Part shown: one piece after another, positions 32,812 to 44,025 of the stretch
Numbering within the stretch: position 1 is the stretch's first letter
How the letters are laid out: every line of letters starts with the position of its first letter
Origin: Petaurus breviceps papuanus
Lineage: Eukaryota > Chordata > Mammalia > Diprotodontia > Petauridae
Direction: 5' to 3'
Assembly (NCBI GenBank): GCA_028583685.1
Contig: JAMXIF010001253.1
Location: 101,088,677 to 101,152,676, forward strand
Length of the DNA stretch: 64,000 bases
Position numbers and translations under genes: made by a program
The notes under the pieces: model-generated
Seen by the model: the letters and a program-made list of their open reading frames with translations, nothing else
The model's database searches: none
What the model was told of the DNA's origin: nothing

Positions 32812-33055
32812 ATGTTTTTTTGTTCTTTATTTTTAAAAAAGACTAATGACATCTTAGGTAATGTCTTGACTTATGTGTGAATTGGATTTAAGTGAGGCAG
32901 AGTTGAACAAAGTCATCAACCTCACTCTGTCTTCCTGAGTCATCAAAGTCCAGTGGCAAGACAAAAGAAAGTCAAGAGGACTGTCTATGGGCCAGGATGC
33001 AGTGGATGACCTTGGTGTCTTCAATGCCTGACCAAGCTCTAAGCACTCTATAGCA
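32812..33055 (-). repeat. Marsupial SINE with RTE-like tail
   Basis: Complement of the 7691-7893 family: 'agtcatcaaagtccagtggc' and 'tggccaggatgcagtggatg' type blocks. The end nearest 32812 is the degraded tail. Confidence 0.6.
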
Positions 33056-33915
33056 CCTGCTTCAGTGGCCTTCCTGGCTATTGGAACAAATTATTCTCAA
33101 TCACCCATTTAGCTGGGGGAAATCTTCACATACTTGGGGTAGATGGTCTCCTAACTCACTGACAAGTTTGAGGCCTCATGGGTTCCCCCAACCTAGTTTA
33201 GGCCCTCTGCTGAGATGGCTTACCTCGGTGTGTGCTATAGCTTCTTGGAGTCACAAATGAGAGTTGGGTGAATTGTAGGGACCAAAGGTAGAAGAGCAGC
33301 ACTGAAAAGGGCTCAGTACTCCTCACACCAGAAGTGTTAGTCTTCCAGAATACCCCTACACCCCTTATGAAAGCAATTTGCCCTTACTAAAAGTGCTGTT
33401 TAACTCACAAGGGAAGGCATAGGCTTGACTTGAGATATCTGAGGGTAGATGGGGTCAATCAAAGATATAGCTTAGGGAAGTGATTTAACTTCAGGTGGTA
33501 AATCTTTGGGCTATGGCAGGAACAAAAGGAAGTCAATAGTCCAGTGAAAGGCCACCCTCCAACCTTAGCACCTCCAACTTATGCCAAGCATTTGTAACTC
33601 CATGTAATATAATAGGAGTGGTCTTTGTCTTTCACATATCAGGGCATCTCAGAGCAAAGACAGAAGCTTTCTGGATCATATCACATCACATCTGATCAGT
33701 TCTCTTGGGGATATTGTTTTAAGTCAGTTTTAGTATCCCTTAGCTTGCAGCAGTTACTTTGGCTTTAGATGAAATTTTAATGAAGTTGTAGTGAGTGGAG
33801 AGAAATCCATAGATCTAAGGAAAAATATTAGGGACTTCAGTAAAGATGAAACTAGGGTAAAAGTCAAAATGGGACTTTGACATTAAAGAGAATGCATATA
33901 TTATAGACTATGCCC
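33056..33915. other. No recognisable gene
   Basis: Possibly a continuation of an unnamed repeat at first ('tttgaggcctcatgggttcc'), then unclassified. Confidence 0.4.
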
Positions 33916-33919
33916 AGTG

Positions 33920-34099
33920 TATAGTCTAATGGGAAGAATATTAGACTGTACATTCAAAGACCTGGGTTCTAGGCCTAGCTCTGCCACTTGTAATGTGGCC
34001 TTAGCCAAATCACTTGATCTCTTGGGGCCTGTTTTCTCATCTGTAAACTATTAGCTCTATATATTTTATAGGGTTATGATGAAAATCAAATGAGATAAT

Positions 34100-34136
<37 letters not shown>

Positions 34137-34180
34137 CATATATGATTTGAAAACTTTAATGCACTCTACAAATTGTCAAG
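33920..34180 (+). repeat. MIR with CA/TA microsatellite
   Basis: 'gacctgggttctaggcctag', 'ctgttttctcatctgtaaac', 'aaatgagataata' then (CA)n/(TA)n at 34101-34143, then the MIR end 'tgcactctacaaattgtc'. Confidence 0.82.
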
Positions 34181-34194
34181 ATATTTGGAGACAT

Positions 34195-34878
34195 CCTGTT
34201 TTTCAGAGCTAAGACCCAATAAGCAGGCTGTGCCCTGAGTTTGGCATAACAACAATCCTTTGTGCTCTGGACGATCTCATGCTCCGGCAAAGTGTGTCGT
34301 CTTGACCAGCATCAGGTGTTGACTGACGGATTTATGTTTTTCATATTAAACAAGAACTGTTTAGATTTGACGGAGCTCCCCCTATTTCCCAGCAACTTAA
34401 GAGCCAGAAGTAGGTGACATGCTGCAGCCTAAAACCATCCATCACACTCCCTTTTTCTTGTAACTGCCAAATGAACCTAACTAGGTACTGTACTCCTGTT
34501 CCTGCCATGCTAACTCTGGTTCTGTACTACCCACTGAATGGTCACAAGGCCCAACAATCCTTACACAACTTAGGTGCTGTTCCCATGGGACCCAAGAATG
34601 CCTGTATTGTCCCAAGAAATGTCAACCAAGGGAATGGCTACGTAAGACCCAAGAATGATTGTGCTGTGGTTCAGTCCCTTTGTAGTTTTCATGTATATAA
34701 GCCCTACCACTGCCACAGCAAATTAAGTTGTCATACTTAGGGGGGCTTCACTTGTAAGCATTTTCTTCATTCTGAAATTAATTAAACCACTACTTGATTC
34801 CTGACACACATGCCTCTGGCCTGCTTTGTTTGGCTCTAGCCATTCACAGGTTAGAGGCAGGTTCTGGTCTGGTTAACA
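34195..34878 (+). repeat. Solo LTR (fossil), family A
   Basis: It runs from CCTGTTTTTCAGAGC to CTGGTTAACA. TATA-like 'catgtatataagccc' (about 34690) and ATTAAA (about 34782) are placed as in an LTR. It shares 'cataacaacaatcctttg' and 'gacgatctcat' with the minus copy at 11813-12295. The TSD is not evident. The 108-codon + frame at 34414-34740 lies in the LTR and is not a gene. Confidence 0.78.
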
Positions 34879-35431
34879 AAAAGTAAGAGTTTACTTTTAG
34901 TTGTCTACAGGAAATGTTTTAAGAATGAAATCATTCTAAAATGTGATTTCAGATATGTCATCAATGAAACCAAATGGTCTCATTAGTGGAAATGGCTTCA
35001 GGAAAGCCACCGTCATTAATGTGTTCAATGAAAAATCACCCATAAATATGGAAATCTGAAAATGTTAGGAAAGTACTGGTTGTCGAAAGAAAGATGGGTG
35101 ATGTAATGACAGGTGTAGACAGAAGTGTGGTGATCCTCTTGGAATCTAGCAAAAGGAGAACTGGAAAATAAGAATTACTTAGTTTATCTCTTACACTGCC
35201 CAGAGTAATGCTGTATCTCAGGGGAACAGAAATGTTCCTTCCTTGCAGAGGAATACAAATAGGAAAAGGCAATTCAATAGGCTTTACTGTGGCCTTTCAG
35301 GTAAGCTACTTCCCTTTCTCTTTAAATCTATTCTTACTAAGCAATATTAGGATTATTAATTTTACTTCAGTTACGTCAGTACAAAGGAGTGGTTATGGTT
35401 GGGCAAACATAATAGAAAATCAGTTTGTGGG
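34879..35431. other. Repeat-poor DNA with one exon-like interval
   Basis: The segment 35249-35300 is flanked by 'ttccttccttgcag' and 'gtaagc' and is open in one frame. This is weak evidence on its own. Confidence 0.3.
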
Positions 35432-35600
35432 GAGTTGAGAATGATCTAGACTTGGAGTCAGTGAAACTGGGTTCGAATTCCACCTTTGGTCTACATAAAG
35501 CCTGTGTGATCTTGAGCAGGTCACTCCCCCATCCTGGGCCTCAGTTTTCCCATCTGTAAAATTAGTCTAGCTTTGGTAGTGTTATGCTTCTAGAAGTATA
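35432..35600 (+). repeat. MIR
   Basis: 'aactgggttcgaattccacc', 'ctgtgtgatcttgagcaggt', 'tttcccatctgtaaaatta'. Confidence 0.8.
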
Positions 35601-36174
35601 TGGGTTAAAGGGCAAAAGCTTGGTGAGTATACCAGTTATTCCCTCTTGGCTGGCCCCCCACCCTCATGTGGGCTTTGCTCTTTGTTCTCAACTCCTTTCA
35701 GATTTAACTTTCTAGTCATCATCTTTGCATTTATCCCATAGGGGAGGAATTTTCTTAAATGATGATGGACAATGGGAAAAATATAAAGGGTCTAAAACAA
35801 CTCTCTTTTTTCTTTTCCTCCCAGCAGGATTTCTAACCTCAGACTTCTGCCCAGAGGATACTGGCGTCCACATATTGTCTACTTTGGTAGGCTATACAAA
35901 TATGAATAACTAAAATCTATTTTATTCAATTCAAATCCCCAACTGGTAGTCCTGGTGAAAGACAAATTATATCTCTCTCTTTCGAGAATATGTATCACAG
36001 TATAACATGTCCTATTTACTCTCTTCTATATGATTTACCATCCATCCCCACCTTACCTCTTCAACGTAACCTCCAAGGGCACACACGTGATCAGTACTGA
36101 AATGAATAACAATGCTATATTAGAAAAACAGGTTTCTTTTTAAAATAAATGATAAAAAGACTTATAGAAAACAA
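35601..36174. other. No recognisable gene
   Basis: Unclassified DNA; short frames only. Confidence 0.5.
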
Positions 36175-36930
36175 ACTCTTGTGTGAACTGATCCAACCAT
36201 TCTGGAGAGCAATCTGGATCTATGCCCAAAGGGCTATAAAACTGTGCATATCCTTTGATCCAGCTATACCACTACTAGGTCTGTGCCCCAAAGAGATCAT
36301 AAAAATAGGAAAAGTACCCACACGCACAAAAATATTTATAGAAGCTCTTTTGTGGTGGCAAAGAACTGGAAATTGGAGGGATGCCCATCAATTGGGGAAT
36401 GGCTGAATAAGTTGTGGTATATTAAAGTTATGGAAAGCTATTGTTCCATAAGAAATGATGAACAGATGGACTTCAGAAAAGCCTGGAAAGACTTGCATGA
36501 ACTGATGATGAGTGAAGTGAGCAGAACCAGGAGAACATTGTACACAGCAACAGTAACATTGTGTGATGACTAACTTTGATAGACTTAGCTCTTCTTAGCA
36601 ATGCAAGGATCTAAGACAATTCCAAAAGGCTCATGTTGGAAAATGCTGTTCACATCCAGAGAAAGAATTACAGAATCTGAATACAGATTGAAGCATACTA
36701 TTTGCTCTCTCTCTCTTTTCGTTTCTTCCTTCTTGTGGTTCCTCCCATTGGTTCGAATTCTTCTTTACTAAATAACTAATGTGAAAATATGTTTAACATG
36801 AATGTGTATGTAGAGCTTATATCAGATTGCATGCTGTCTTGGGGAGGGGAGAGGAGAGAAAGGGGAAGAAAATTTAGAACTCAAACTCTTATAGAAATGA
36901 ATGTTGAAAACTAAAAATTAATTAATTACA
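36175..36930 (+). repeat. L1 LINE, ORF2 C-terminus and 3'UTR
   Basis: Sense frames read LCISFDPAIPLLGLCPKEII and then, in a second frame, CPSIGEWLNKLWYIKVMESY and RKAWKDLHELMMSEVSRTRR, the L1 ORF2 C-terminal region. The two overlapping frames (36149-36406, 36283-36573) show at least one frameshift. The 3'UTR continues with 'tatatcagattgcatgctgt' to an A-rich end. Confidence 0.93.
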
Positions 36931-37079
36931 AAACCCCAGACTCGTAAATAAGTAAAAACTGGGGATACATCTTGGCACTCTCTTAGGAAGACACAAGACT
37001 TGAGAGTGAAGCAAAGAGAAAAAATACTGGGATGTCAGCAGCTGTTGTCCAGATACTATGGATGGCTATGACTACTCTT

Positions 37080-37450
37080 CTCCCATTTCTCTTTTTTAAT
37101 TTTCTTTTAAAAAAATTTGTTTTATTCTGAACTTAAGAAATAAAACAGGCATTTCCATATCATAGAAAAATAGAAAAAAAGATGATGGAACTGCAAATCT
37201 ATTATGTACAACTTGCTATTCCTTTTAAATATATGATAAAGTTATCATGTCATTTTTTTCTTTTTTTTTTTAACTCCCCTCACCCCCAGTCTAGAGATGT
37301 TTACCACTAGGCACAAACCTGTATATATGTGTAAAATCATTGTATACATACTTCTATTTATTTTTTCTTTCTCTGAATGCAGATGGTATCTTCCATCATA
37401 TGTCCTTTGTAGTTGGTTTGGGTATTTATAATAGTCAAAAATGACTTCTT
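37080..37450 (-). repeat. L1 LINE 3'UTR fragment
   Basis: 'tattctgaacttaagaaata', 'atctattatgtacaacttgc' and 'cagatggtatcttccatcat' match complement marsupial L1 3'UTR. Confidence 0.78.
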
Positions 37451-37739
37451 TTCATCTTGACCTTCTCTCCCCACTTCCCTTTGCCCATGTGATGGTGGGT
37501 GAGGGTGGCAGTAGGGCCTGCAGAGTAATTTAGGCACCTTGTACTTTCTGTTGTCAGTTATCACCTCTCCTAAGGTTTCTGTTCTCTCTCCTCCTCTAGG
37601 ATGAAGAGAAAGGGAGATTTTCATTTCAGACATAATGTTTCCCCCATAGTCCTTGAATAGGAATACACTGAGAAATCCTGTTTAGCAGGCATCCAACTCA
37701 GCTGTACTCCAAATATTTGAGGAAAGAAAGGGATGCTAC

Positions 37740-37880
37740 ACGAAAGGGCTGGGATGTATTACCTGTATGACCTTTGACAGGTCATTTGTCCTTTCTTGTC
37801 TCAATTTCCTCCTCTGTGCAGTGAGGGGATTGGCACAACTGACTTCGAAGGTCCCTTCCACTCTAAATATGAGATCCTAA
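37740..37880 (+). repeat. MIR fragment
   Basis: 'tgtatgacctttgacaggtc', 'ttcctcctctgtgcagtgag', 'aggtcccttccactctaaat'. Confidence 0.6.
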
Positions 37881-37963
37881 GAATTTTATCTTGCAACTCA
37901 ACTTGGCTTTGGGCCTTATATTAATGTTGGGCAAGTTTGGATAGTGAGGTCTAGTGTTCCCAG

Positions 37964-38106
37964 GGTTACGTTGCTCTTGGTCGGAATCAACAAGACAGGG
38001 GACTGACTTGCTGCAGACACACAGAGTAGCTGCTGCATCTGCTTGGGCGATGCCTCACAAAGCTCTATATAAATGGCACCACAGCTTCCCGTCCTTTTTA
38101 CAACTG
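37964..38106 (+). other. Exon-like interval (speculative)
   Basis: Acceptor-like 'ctagtgttcccag' at 37951-37963 and a strong donor 'ctggtaagt' at 38104-38112 bracket 143 bp. It is open in the + frame 37954-38181 and in a minus frame. Other than 'tctatataaatgg' nothing else supports a gene. Confidence 0.2.
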
Positions 38107-38112
38107 GTAAGT

Positions 38113-38815
38113 CTCCCACTCAGGAGAATCGAGAAACTGTCTTTAGATTCTCAAAACAAATCACTTAAAGGCCCCTTTTAATGAATAGATGTGTACAACT
38201 CTTATGAAATCAATAATATGACATTAAGACTCCCAAAAAGGAGGGGGATCCCTCATCTAGGACAAAGGTTGTTCCAGGCCCCGAGGAGCCATGAATTTCC
38301 TGTCCTCTCAGGTCTTCCTTCCCATGGGTGCTGTGAAGGCATAGGGGTTTAAACTTCATAATGGGAAAGCACCAGACAAAGAAGTTTCACGGTCATTTTA
38401 GTAAAAGATTTATGGCTGACTCAAGAAAAAGCAGAAGTGTTGCTCACCAAAGCACATCTGTACAGCACATGGAGATCCTCCCATGGGGAGCTTTCTGCAC
38501 TCATGATAAGAAAGCTGGAGTTGCCCCTTTCCTGGTGCCAGTTATAGACAACTGTGCAGCAAAGGTCAGAAGCCTTATGTGCTTGCTGAAGAAGCTGACC
38601 ACCTGTTGTAGTTCCTGGAGCTGAGAGATAAAGAAAGAGGCCTTCATCTGCTGATAATGGGAATTCATTTTGCAAATAGTTACAAAATGTCTTGGACTAA
38701 ACTGATGATCTTATTGTATTAATCTGAGCAGCTTCTGAAGAGGCAACTGTTTAACAGTAACACTGAATAACATTGTGGCAGAAAAGGAGAAGGTGGGGGG
38801 GAGGGACCGGAAGGA
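38113..38815. other. No recognisable gene
   Basis: Unclassified. Overlapping 84-87 codon frames on both strands at 38361-38675 have no recognisable domain. Confidence 0.5.
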
Positions 38816-38819
38816 AGAC

Positions 38820-38900
38820 ATTTTACAGATGAGGAAACTGAGTGTCCAAGGTTACGAAGTTAGTAAATATTGGAGATGGAAGCCCTAATAGACATACTGT
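38820..38900 (-). repeat. MIR fragment
   Basis: 'ttttacagatgaggaaactg' followed by 'ggttacgaagttagtaaata'. Confidence 0.6.
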
Positions 38901-38954
38901 TGCTGTGTCTACACACAAAGCTAATAGGAAGTTGTCATTTGGTCACCTTGTATA

Positions 38955-39205
38955 TTTTGTTACCGAGTCATTTCAGTGGTGTCCTATTCTTTGTGACCCC
39001 ATTTGGGCCTTTCTTGGCAAAGATACTAGAGAAATTTGCCATAATCCTTTTTCAGCTCATTTAATACGAGGAAACTGAGGCAAACAGGGTTAAGTGACTT
39101 GCTCAGGGTCACACAGCTGGCAAGTTCCTGAGGCCAGATTTGAATGCATGAAGATGAGTGTTCTTGACTCCAGACCTGGCATTCTATCCACTGCACCACC
39201 TAATA
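38955..39205 (-). repeat. RTE-tailed CORE-SINE, near full length
   Basis: Minus copy: 'tctttgtgaccccatttggg', 'ttggcaaagatactagagaa', 'aaacagggttaagtgacttg', ending 'actgcaccacctaatagtac'. Confidence 0.9.
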
Positions 39206-39209
39206 GTAC

Positions 39210-39605
39210 AATTATAATAGGTAACATTTATATAGTACTTACTGTGGCAGGTGCCCCACTAAATACTATACAATTATTTTCTCATTTGATCCTCACAGCC
39301 ATCCTGCAGGGTAGGTACTATTATTATCTCCATTTTGCAGATGAGGAAACTGAGGCAGATTGAGGTTAAGTGACTTGCCCAGGGTCACATGGCTCGAAAA
39401 CATACAAAACCAGATTTGAATTTAGGTCTTGTTGACTCTAGGCACAAGGAATGGTTAGAGTCCCTCAAGTGTAACCCCCTTATTCTACAAAGGGGGAAGC
39501 TGGAGCCCAGAAAGTTTGTGACTTGCCAAGTTTATCCAGAGCCAGGATTCAAACTCAAGTCTTTGGACTCCAGAGTCAGTTTTCTTTCCATTGGGCTATG
39601 GCACT
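39210..39605 (-). repeat. Two adjacent MIR copies
   Basis: First MIR 39210-39455 ('gtaggtactattattatctc', 'ttgcagatgaggaaactgag'). A second MIR-like piece 39456-39605 has 'gccaggattcaaactcaagt'. Confidence 0.75.
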
Positions 39606-39717
39606 TAATACAATTTTGAGGCATTGAGTTTAATGTTGATTTGATCTAAATGGACAAACAGGAATGTTCCAGAGGGGAAAATCCACAGCTTCTTGTCTAA
39701 ATGGATGATGCTTGCTA

Positions 39718-39800
39718 GATCATGGGATCATAAATTTAGAGCTGAAGGGGCCTTAGTGGGCATCTAGTCCAATGCCTCCATTTTACAAATAATTATTGAA
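39718..39800 (-). repeat. MIR-related fragment
   Basis: 'atttagagctgaaggggcc' then 'catctagtccaatgcctcca'. Confidence 0.55.
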
Positions 39801-39994
39801 TCTCTGTTTCATTTTGGTCTCTAGAAATGCAGCCCATTTTTCTTCATGGTTTGGAGTAGGGGTACTCCTTTGTTTTTGAGATTTTCATTGAATTATCATT
39901 AGGGAGAAAATTAACTGCAAATACATTTCTCCCTCTTTCTTTTAGGGATATGGGTAGAGAATGGACCTGGGATTTCATTGGTATAGGAAATTCT

Positions 39995-40701
39995 TGTAAT
40001 GTTAATGGGATACAAGATCTTTCCCTCCCATTAATAAGGCCCATGTGGAGTCCATTAAGGGAAGCTGCCTTAGGGGAGGCTTGCTTGTAGGAAGGCTTTC
40101 ATACCTTTTGCTAATTTCTAATTAGGCGCTGAGTCAAGAGGGTTGTGATGCCCTCTGGCTCTAAAAAGGGTATATATATTCTGGGGTTAGCATTTTGTTT
40201 TGAGGCTCACTCATTGGACGAGTGTTCTTATGATTTGACCAGATGAGACCCTGGGTAGCTTAATAGCTAATAGGAGCCCCCTGGCTTTGAAAAACCCCAG
40301 ATGTTGGTGCTTTTCTCTCTGGTAACTATAAGTATATTGCGTTGGTCAGACAGTTGGATCCGTCTGTGGATGTGCGCCTATTTCTCAGACAGTTATAAGC
40401 TATGTCTGTTGGTGTTTATTTCTCTTGTATTTTCTCTATTTTCTTTGTCTGGATTTCCTCTGAAGTTCAGGGTGCTGATTTTCCCCCTGAACTAATGCAT
40501 GTAATTTTAAAAGATTGTTGACTCTTTGAACAGCTCTCTTTCTTAGTAAAAAAGATCTAAGAACCTGGGCTAGCAGCCATCCTGAGTATGCCAGTGTGGC
40601 TGCTGCTGTACTCCCAGGTGAGTAAACTCCCTCTACCAATGGAGTTTGGTACCTTCTCTGCAACTTTTTGTCATAGAGAATTGCCTAGAGAGCACTTAAC
40701 A
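39995..40701 (+). repeat. Possible solo LTR fossil
   Basis: A TATA-bearing block 'aaagggtatatatattctgg' (about 40165) sits within about 700 bp of otherwise repeat-like sequence, beginning TGTAATGTTAATGG and ending near 'cacttaaca'. No TSD is seen, so ends and identity are tentative. No retroviral gene adjoins. Confidence 0.35.
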
Positions 40702-40704
40702 ACC

Positions 40705-41027
40705 TTATTGTTGTTCAGTTGTATTCAGTCATATCTGACTCTTCGTGACCCCATTTGGAGTTTTCTTGACAAAGATACTGGAGTGGCTTGACATTTCCTT
40801 TTCCAGCTCCTTTTACAGGTGAGAGAACTGAGGCAAACGAGGTTAAGTGACTTGCCCAGGGTCACACAGCTAGTAAGTATCTGTTGTTTGTCCTTTGTTC
40901 TCAAAGAGGACCATGACATCAGGAAGCTGTTGGTCCACTAAGTGTCTGAGGCCAAATCTAAACCCAGGAAGATGAGTCTTCCCTGACTTCAGGCCCAGCA
41001 GTCTATCCACTGCACCACCTAGCTGAC
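40705..41027 (-). repeat. RTE-tailed CORE-SINE, full length, interrupted
   Basis: 'ttgttgttcagttgtattca', 'cttcgtgaccccatttggag', 'ggttaagtgacttgcccagg', ending 'actgcaccacctagctgaca'. A 60-bp insertion lies at 40879-40938. Confidence 0.92.
40879..40938 (-). repeat. Severely truncated SINE inside a SINE
   Basis: 'gttgtttgtcctttgttctc' and 'aaagaggaccatgacatc' is the complement of the tail of the 7691-7893 family. TSD 'taagt' at 40874-40878 and 40939-40943. Confidence 0.75.
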
Positions 41028-41054
41028 AACTAGCCCAGGATGGGTCAGAGCCAT

Positions 41055-41225
41055 GTCTGCATAGTGGATGGGGCACTAGACTTCAAGTCAGGAAGACCTT
41101 GGTTCAAATCTCATCTCACACACTTACTAGCTCTATGACCTTGGGAACTTTCTGGGTCTCAGTTGCCTTAACTGTAAAATTAGGGGTTTGGATTTGCCCT
41201 CTAAGACCCCTTCCAGTACTGATCC
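41055..41225 (+). repeat. MIR
   Basis: 'ggggcactagacttcaagtc', 'ccttggttcaaatctcatct', 'gtctcagttgccttaactgt'. Confidence 0.78.
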
Positions 41226-41314
41226 CATCTTTACTTCTATCCAACCAAAATTCCCAAGTCTAGTATTATCTAATGTAAAACACAACCACAAAACAAACGA
41301 AACAAAACACCCCC

Positions 41315-41375
41315 CCCAAATATTTATTAAGTGCCTACTGTATGTGGTAGACACAAGGGATTTAAAAAAGAAACA
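41315..41375 (-). repeat. L2 3' tail
   Basis: 'tttattaagtgcctactgta' after a C-rich run. Confidence 0.6.
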
Positions 41376-41589
41376 AGCAAACAACCTCACTCCTTCCCTT
41401 TAATAGTCCTTCTTCCACATCACGTATAGAGATAAGTATTTACATGTTCAGTTGAGCAAAAAGAAAGCACTAGCAATTAAGAGGATGAAGAAAACACTCA
41501 TGAGGAAAGGAGCCATGAGCTGAAACCTGGGGACCTAAGAGGCCAGGGTGAGGAAGAGGGCTTATTAGACGCCAGGGACAGCCTGTTGT

Positions 41590-42200
41590 CCGCTCATTGT
41601 ATACCATATAGTCCATCCCTTCCGATGAGAATTTTTGCATTAATGTGTATTTTAAAACTTCCCTTTTCTATTTCACTGCTGATGGAAGGGATGATTAAAA
41701 GGTACCATGATTACAGGATCATCCAATAAAAAAGAAATGGTTCTTCTCTTATCTATTCATTTTCCTCAACTCCCTAAATCCCCCTCCGATGTTGTCCGTC
41801 TGCAAAGGGAGTTAGCATTCTCTTGATGTGGCGGCCCACTCGCGGCTGCTCCCTGGGGCCATCCAATGGGAGCACTGTGCTGCCTGCTCTAATTGAAGCC
41901 TCTTAGAGAAGCTGGGGAAGAGGCTGGGTAATGATACTTCGATAAGACTTGGGCTCACAGCAGCTACAGGTTTCTCTGACTTTCAAATCGTGGCTTATTA
42001 TTCCAGGGGCTGGAGAAAGCACAATGGAAAGCAGTTACATAAAGTAACTCTGAGGTGTATTGTGCAGAAGGCAAAGGGGTTCCAAATCTACCATTACAAC
42101 AAAAGAGCAAAAATAAAGTGCTTTTTGTCAGTCGTGGAAAATTCTGTGCCCAAACTCCCCTCCACTTGGAAAGGATGAAGGGCTTTCACACTGTAAAAAA
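41590..42200. promoter_or_regulatory. Repeat-free, locally GC-rich island
   Basis: About 600 bp without any repeat I recognise. It holds 'ggcggcccactcgcggctgc', 'catccaatggg' (CCAAT-like), 'ctctaattgaag' (homeodomain-like) and 'ttcgataag' (GATA-like). Sequence texture differs from the AT-rich flanks. Regulatory role is inference. Confidence 0.35.
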
Positions 42201-42559
42201 AAAATGGCTTTAGAGCTATGGCTCCATTCCAAGGTCAGGACCTGCTATCTGTGTATAGATGCCCACTTCCATGTGCTAAGCACGCTTGTGCATGTGTGCC
42301 AGTGTGCATGTATATAAACACACAATTGTGGACCACATGTATTTACCAAGAAAGATCTGGTGTGTTTGGGAAAGTCTCGTAGCTTTTTTCCTTCCTGGAA
42401 AAGCATAAAATGATGGTTTGTCATAGCACCGGGTACAAACAGGTGCGTTCTCATTTCTGTTTGTGTGGACCTGTGATTTCACTGAGGGGCGATGGGGGAG
42501 GGGAGGGAGACAACGCCTAGATTGGAAACTCCCTCTAGTGGTGCATATTGTCTTGTCTG

Positions 42560-42710
42560 TGATTCATAGCATTGGGGAGATAGCTGAGGGCACTGGGAGA
42601 TTAACTGACCACTAGAATCACACAGCCAGTAGATTTCACAGATAGTACTTGAACCCAGGTCTTTCTGACTCTAAGCCTGACTATATCTACTGTCTGAAGC
42701 TGCCTCTCCT
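42560..42710 (-). repeat. MIR / CORE-SINE
   Basis: 'agaatcacacagccagtaga', 'gtacttgaacccaggtcttt', 'tactgtctgaagctgcctct'. Confidence 0.7.
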
Positions 42711-42744
42711 TCCTTTCAATTACCCTCTGTAATGATAGTTCTCT

Positions 42745-42805
42745 TTGTATAGATGTGTGTGTATGTGTGTGCTTATGCACATGTGTTTGTGTGTGTGTGT
42801 GTAAA
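42745..42805. repeat. GT-rich microsatellite
   Basis: Imperfect (GT)n with interspersed TATG and CTTATGCACA. Confidence 0.85.
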
Positions 42806-43259
42806 ATAACTGTGAGGAAGTAGCCATGTTTCCATTTGTGGGGAAATCTGGCAATGTATTACAAGAAAAGACTAGTGATATTCTTTTATCTGTGAATTCA
42901 GCTTGGCTATGACTGACAGAAAGAGTTGACACTTCCAAAGTCCTGTCCTGTCCTGTCTTGTACCAGATCACATGAAAAATGCAAAAGCTGAGTTTGGGGG
43001 TGGTTATGTACTCATTAATCCATGACTCCTGGACTGGAGAAGACTAGTTTGTGCTGGTCATGCTTACTGGGCTTGATTCATAGCTGGCTGCCACGTCTTA
43101 CAGACAGCCACAGGGAAATGTCTTCATTAAATACCTTGAAAAAAGTAGAGTCTATTTGGATCAGAGACTGGGAGGAAAATAGGAGCAGTCAGCACAGAAT
43201 TCTTGATATATTACACCTATCTCTTTCCCTCTAACTCTTCCTTCACATTTTTAATATCA
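42806..43259. other. No recognisable gene
   Basis: Unclassified DNA. A short 'gtcctgtcctgtcctgtctt' pentamer repeat lies near 42941-42960. Confidence 0.5.
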
Positions 43260-43380
43260 TTTAAACTGATTTTGCTACCTATTACCTGGATGACCTTATG
43301 TTCCTCATCTGTAAAATGAGAGGATTGAACTCAATGATCCCCAAGTTTCCTTCTAGTTTTATATCTGTGATCCAATGATC
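43260..43380 (+). repeat. MIR 3' half
   Basis: 'gttcctcatctgtaaaatga' followed by 'ggattgaactcaatgatccc'. Confidence 0.65.
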
Positions 43381-43424
43381 CAAAAACTTATAAGAGACTG
43401 AATTTGTGTGTGACATACCTTGCT

Positions 43425-43520
43425 AGTCCTATAGAATGTAAACTCCTGGAGGGCAGGAACTTTTTAAAATGCCTAATGGCTAGTACATAGTAGGTGCTTA
43501 ATAAATATTTGGTGAAATGT
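43425..43520 (+). repeat. L2 3' tail
   Basis: 'agaatgtaaactcctggagg', 'gcaggaactt', 'acatagtaggtgcttaataa'. Confidence 0.75.
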
Positions 43521-43599
43521 GAGTGAGAACAGAAGGAAATGGAACAATATGTAATTATAATGACCAAGCTGGGACCTGAAGAAGAGTTGAGAAAATGCA

Positions 43600-43817
43600 C
43601 TGTATTGTACAGAAGAAAGAGGCCCCCAGAGGTTCTGGAATCAGAGGACCTGGGTCAAATCCTATCAGTGATACCCACTACTAGTGTAAATCCTTGAGCA
43701 AGTCATTTACTTCTCTGTGCCTCAGTTTCCTTCTCTGTTAAAATGGAGAAATTAGACAAACTGGTCTCTGAGATTTCCCCTTCTGATCTTTCCAGCTCTA
43801 GACTTATGATTCTATAC
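43600..43817 (+). repeat. MIR
   Basis: 'ttctggaatcagaggacctg', 'tgtgcctcagtttccttctc', 'ctgatctttccagctctaga'. Confidence 0.8.
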
Positions 43818-44025
43818 CTTCTGTCCCTTAGATGCAAAAGATGGGAACTATGGGTGTGGAATATTGAAGACACAGTTGATGTGTTGGTTAATTTTTTTCC
43901 CTCTTTCTTTTAAACTATTTCTTGGGCAGGTGAAGGAGAGAAGGAATATATTCAAAAACAAATATGATATAAATGTACACCAATACAAAAGACATCAATA
44001 AAAATAAAAGTTTAAAGATGTTTGC
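43818..44025 (+). repeat. L1 LINE 3' end, old type
   Basis: 'acagttgatgtgttggttaa' and 'agacatcaataaaaataaaa' match an L1 3' end also seen at 55616-56110. Confidence 0.6.

Noticed and set aside
34414-34740. 108-codon + open frame
   Set aside because: It lies within the family A solo LTR, with no initiation context or domain.
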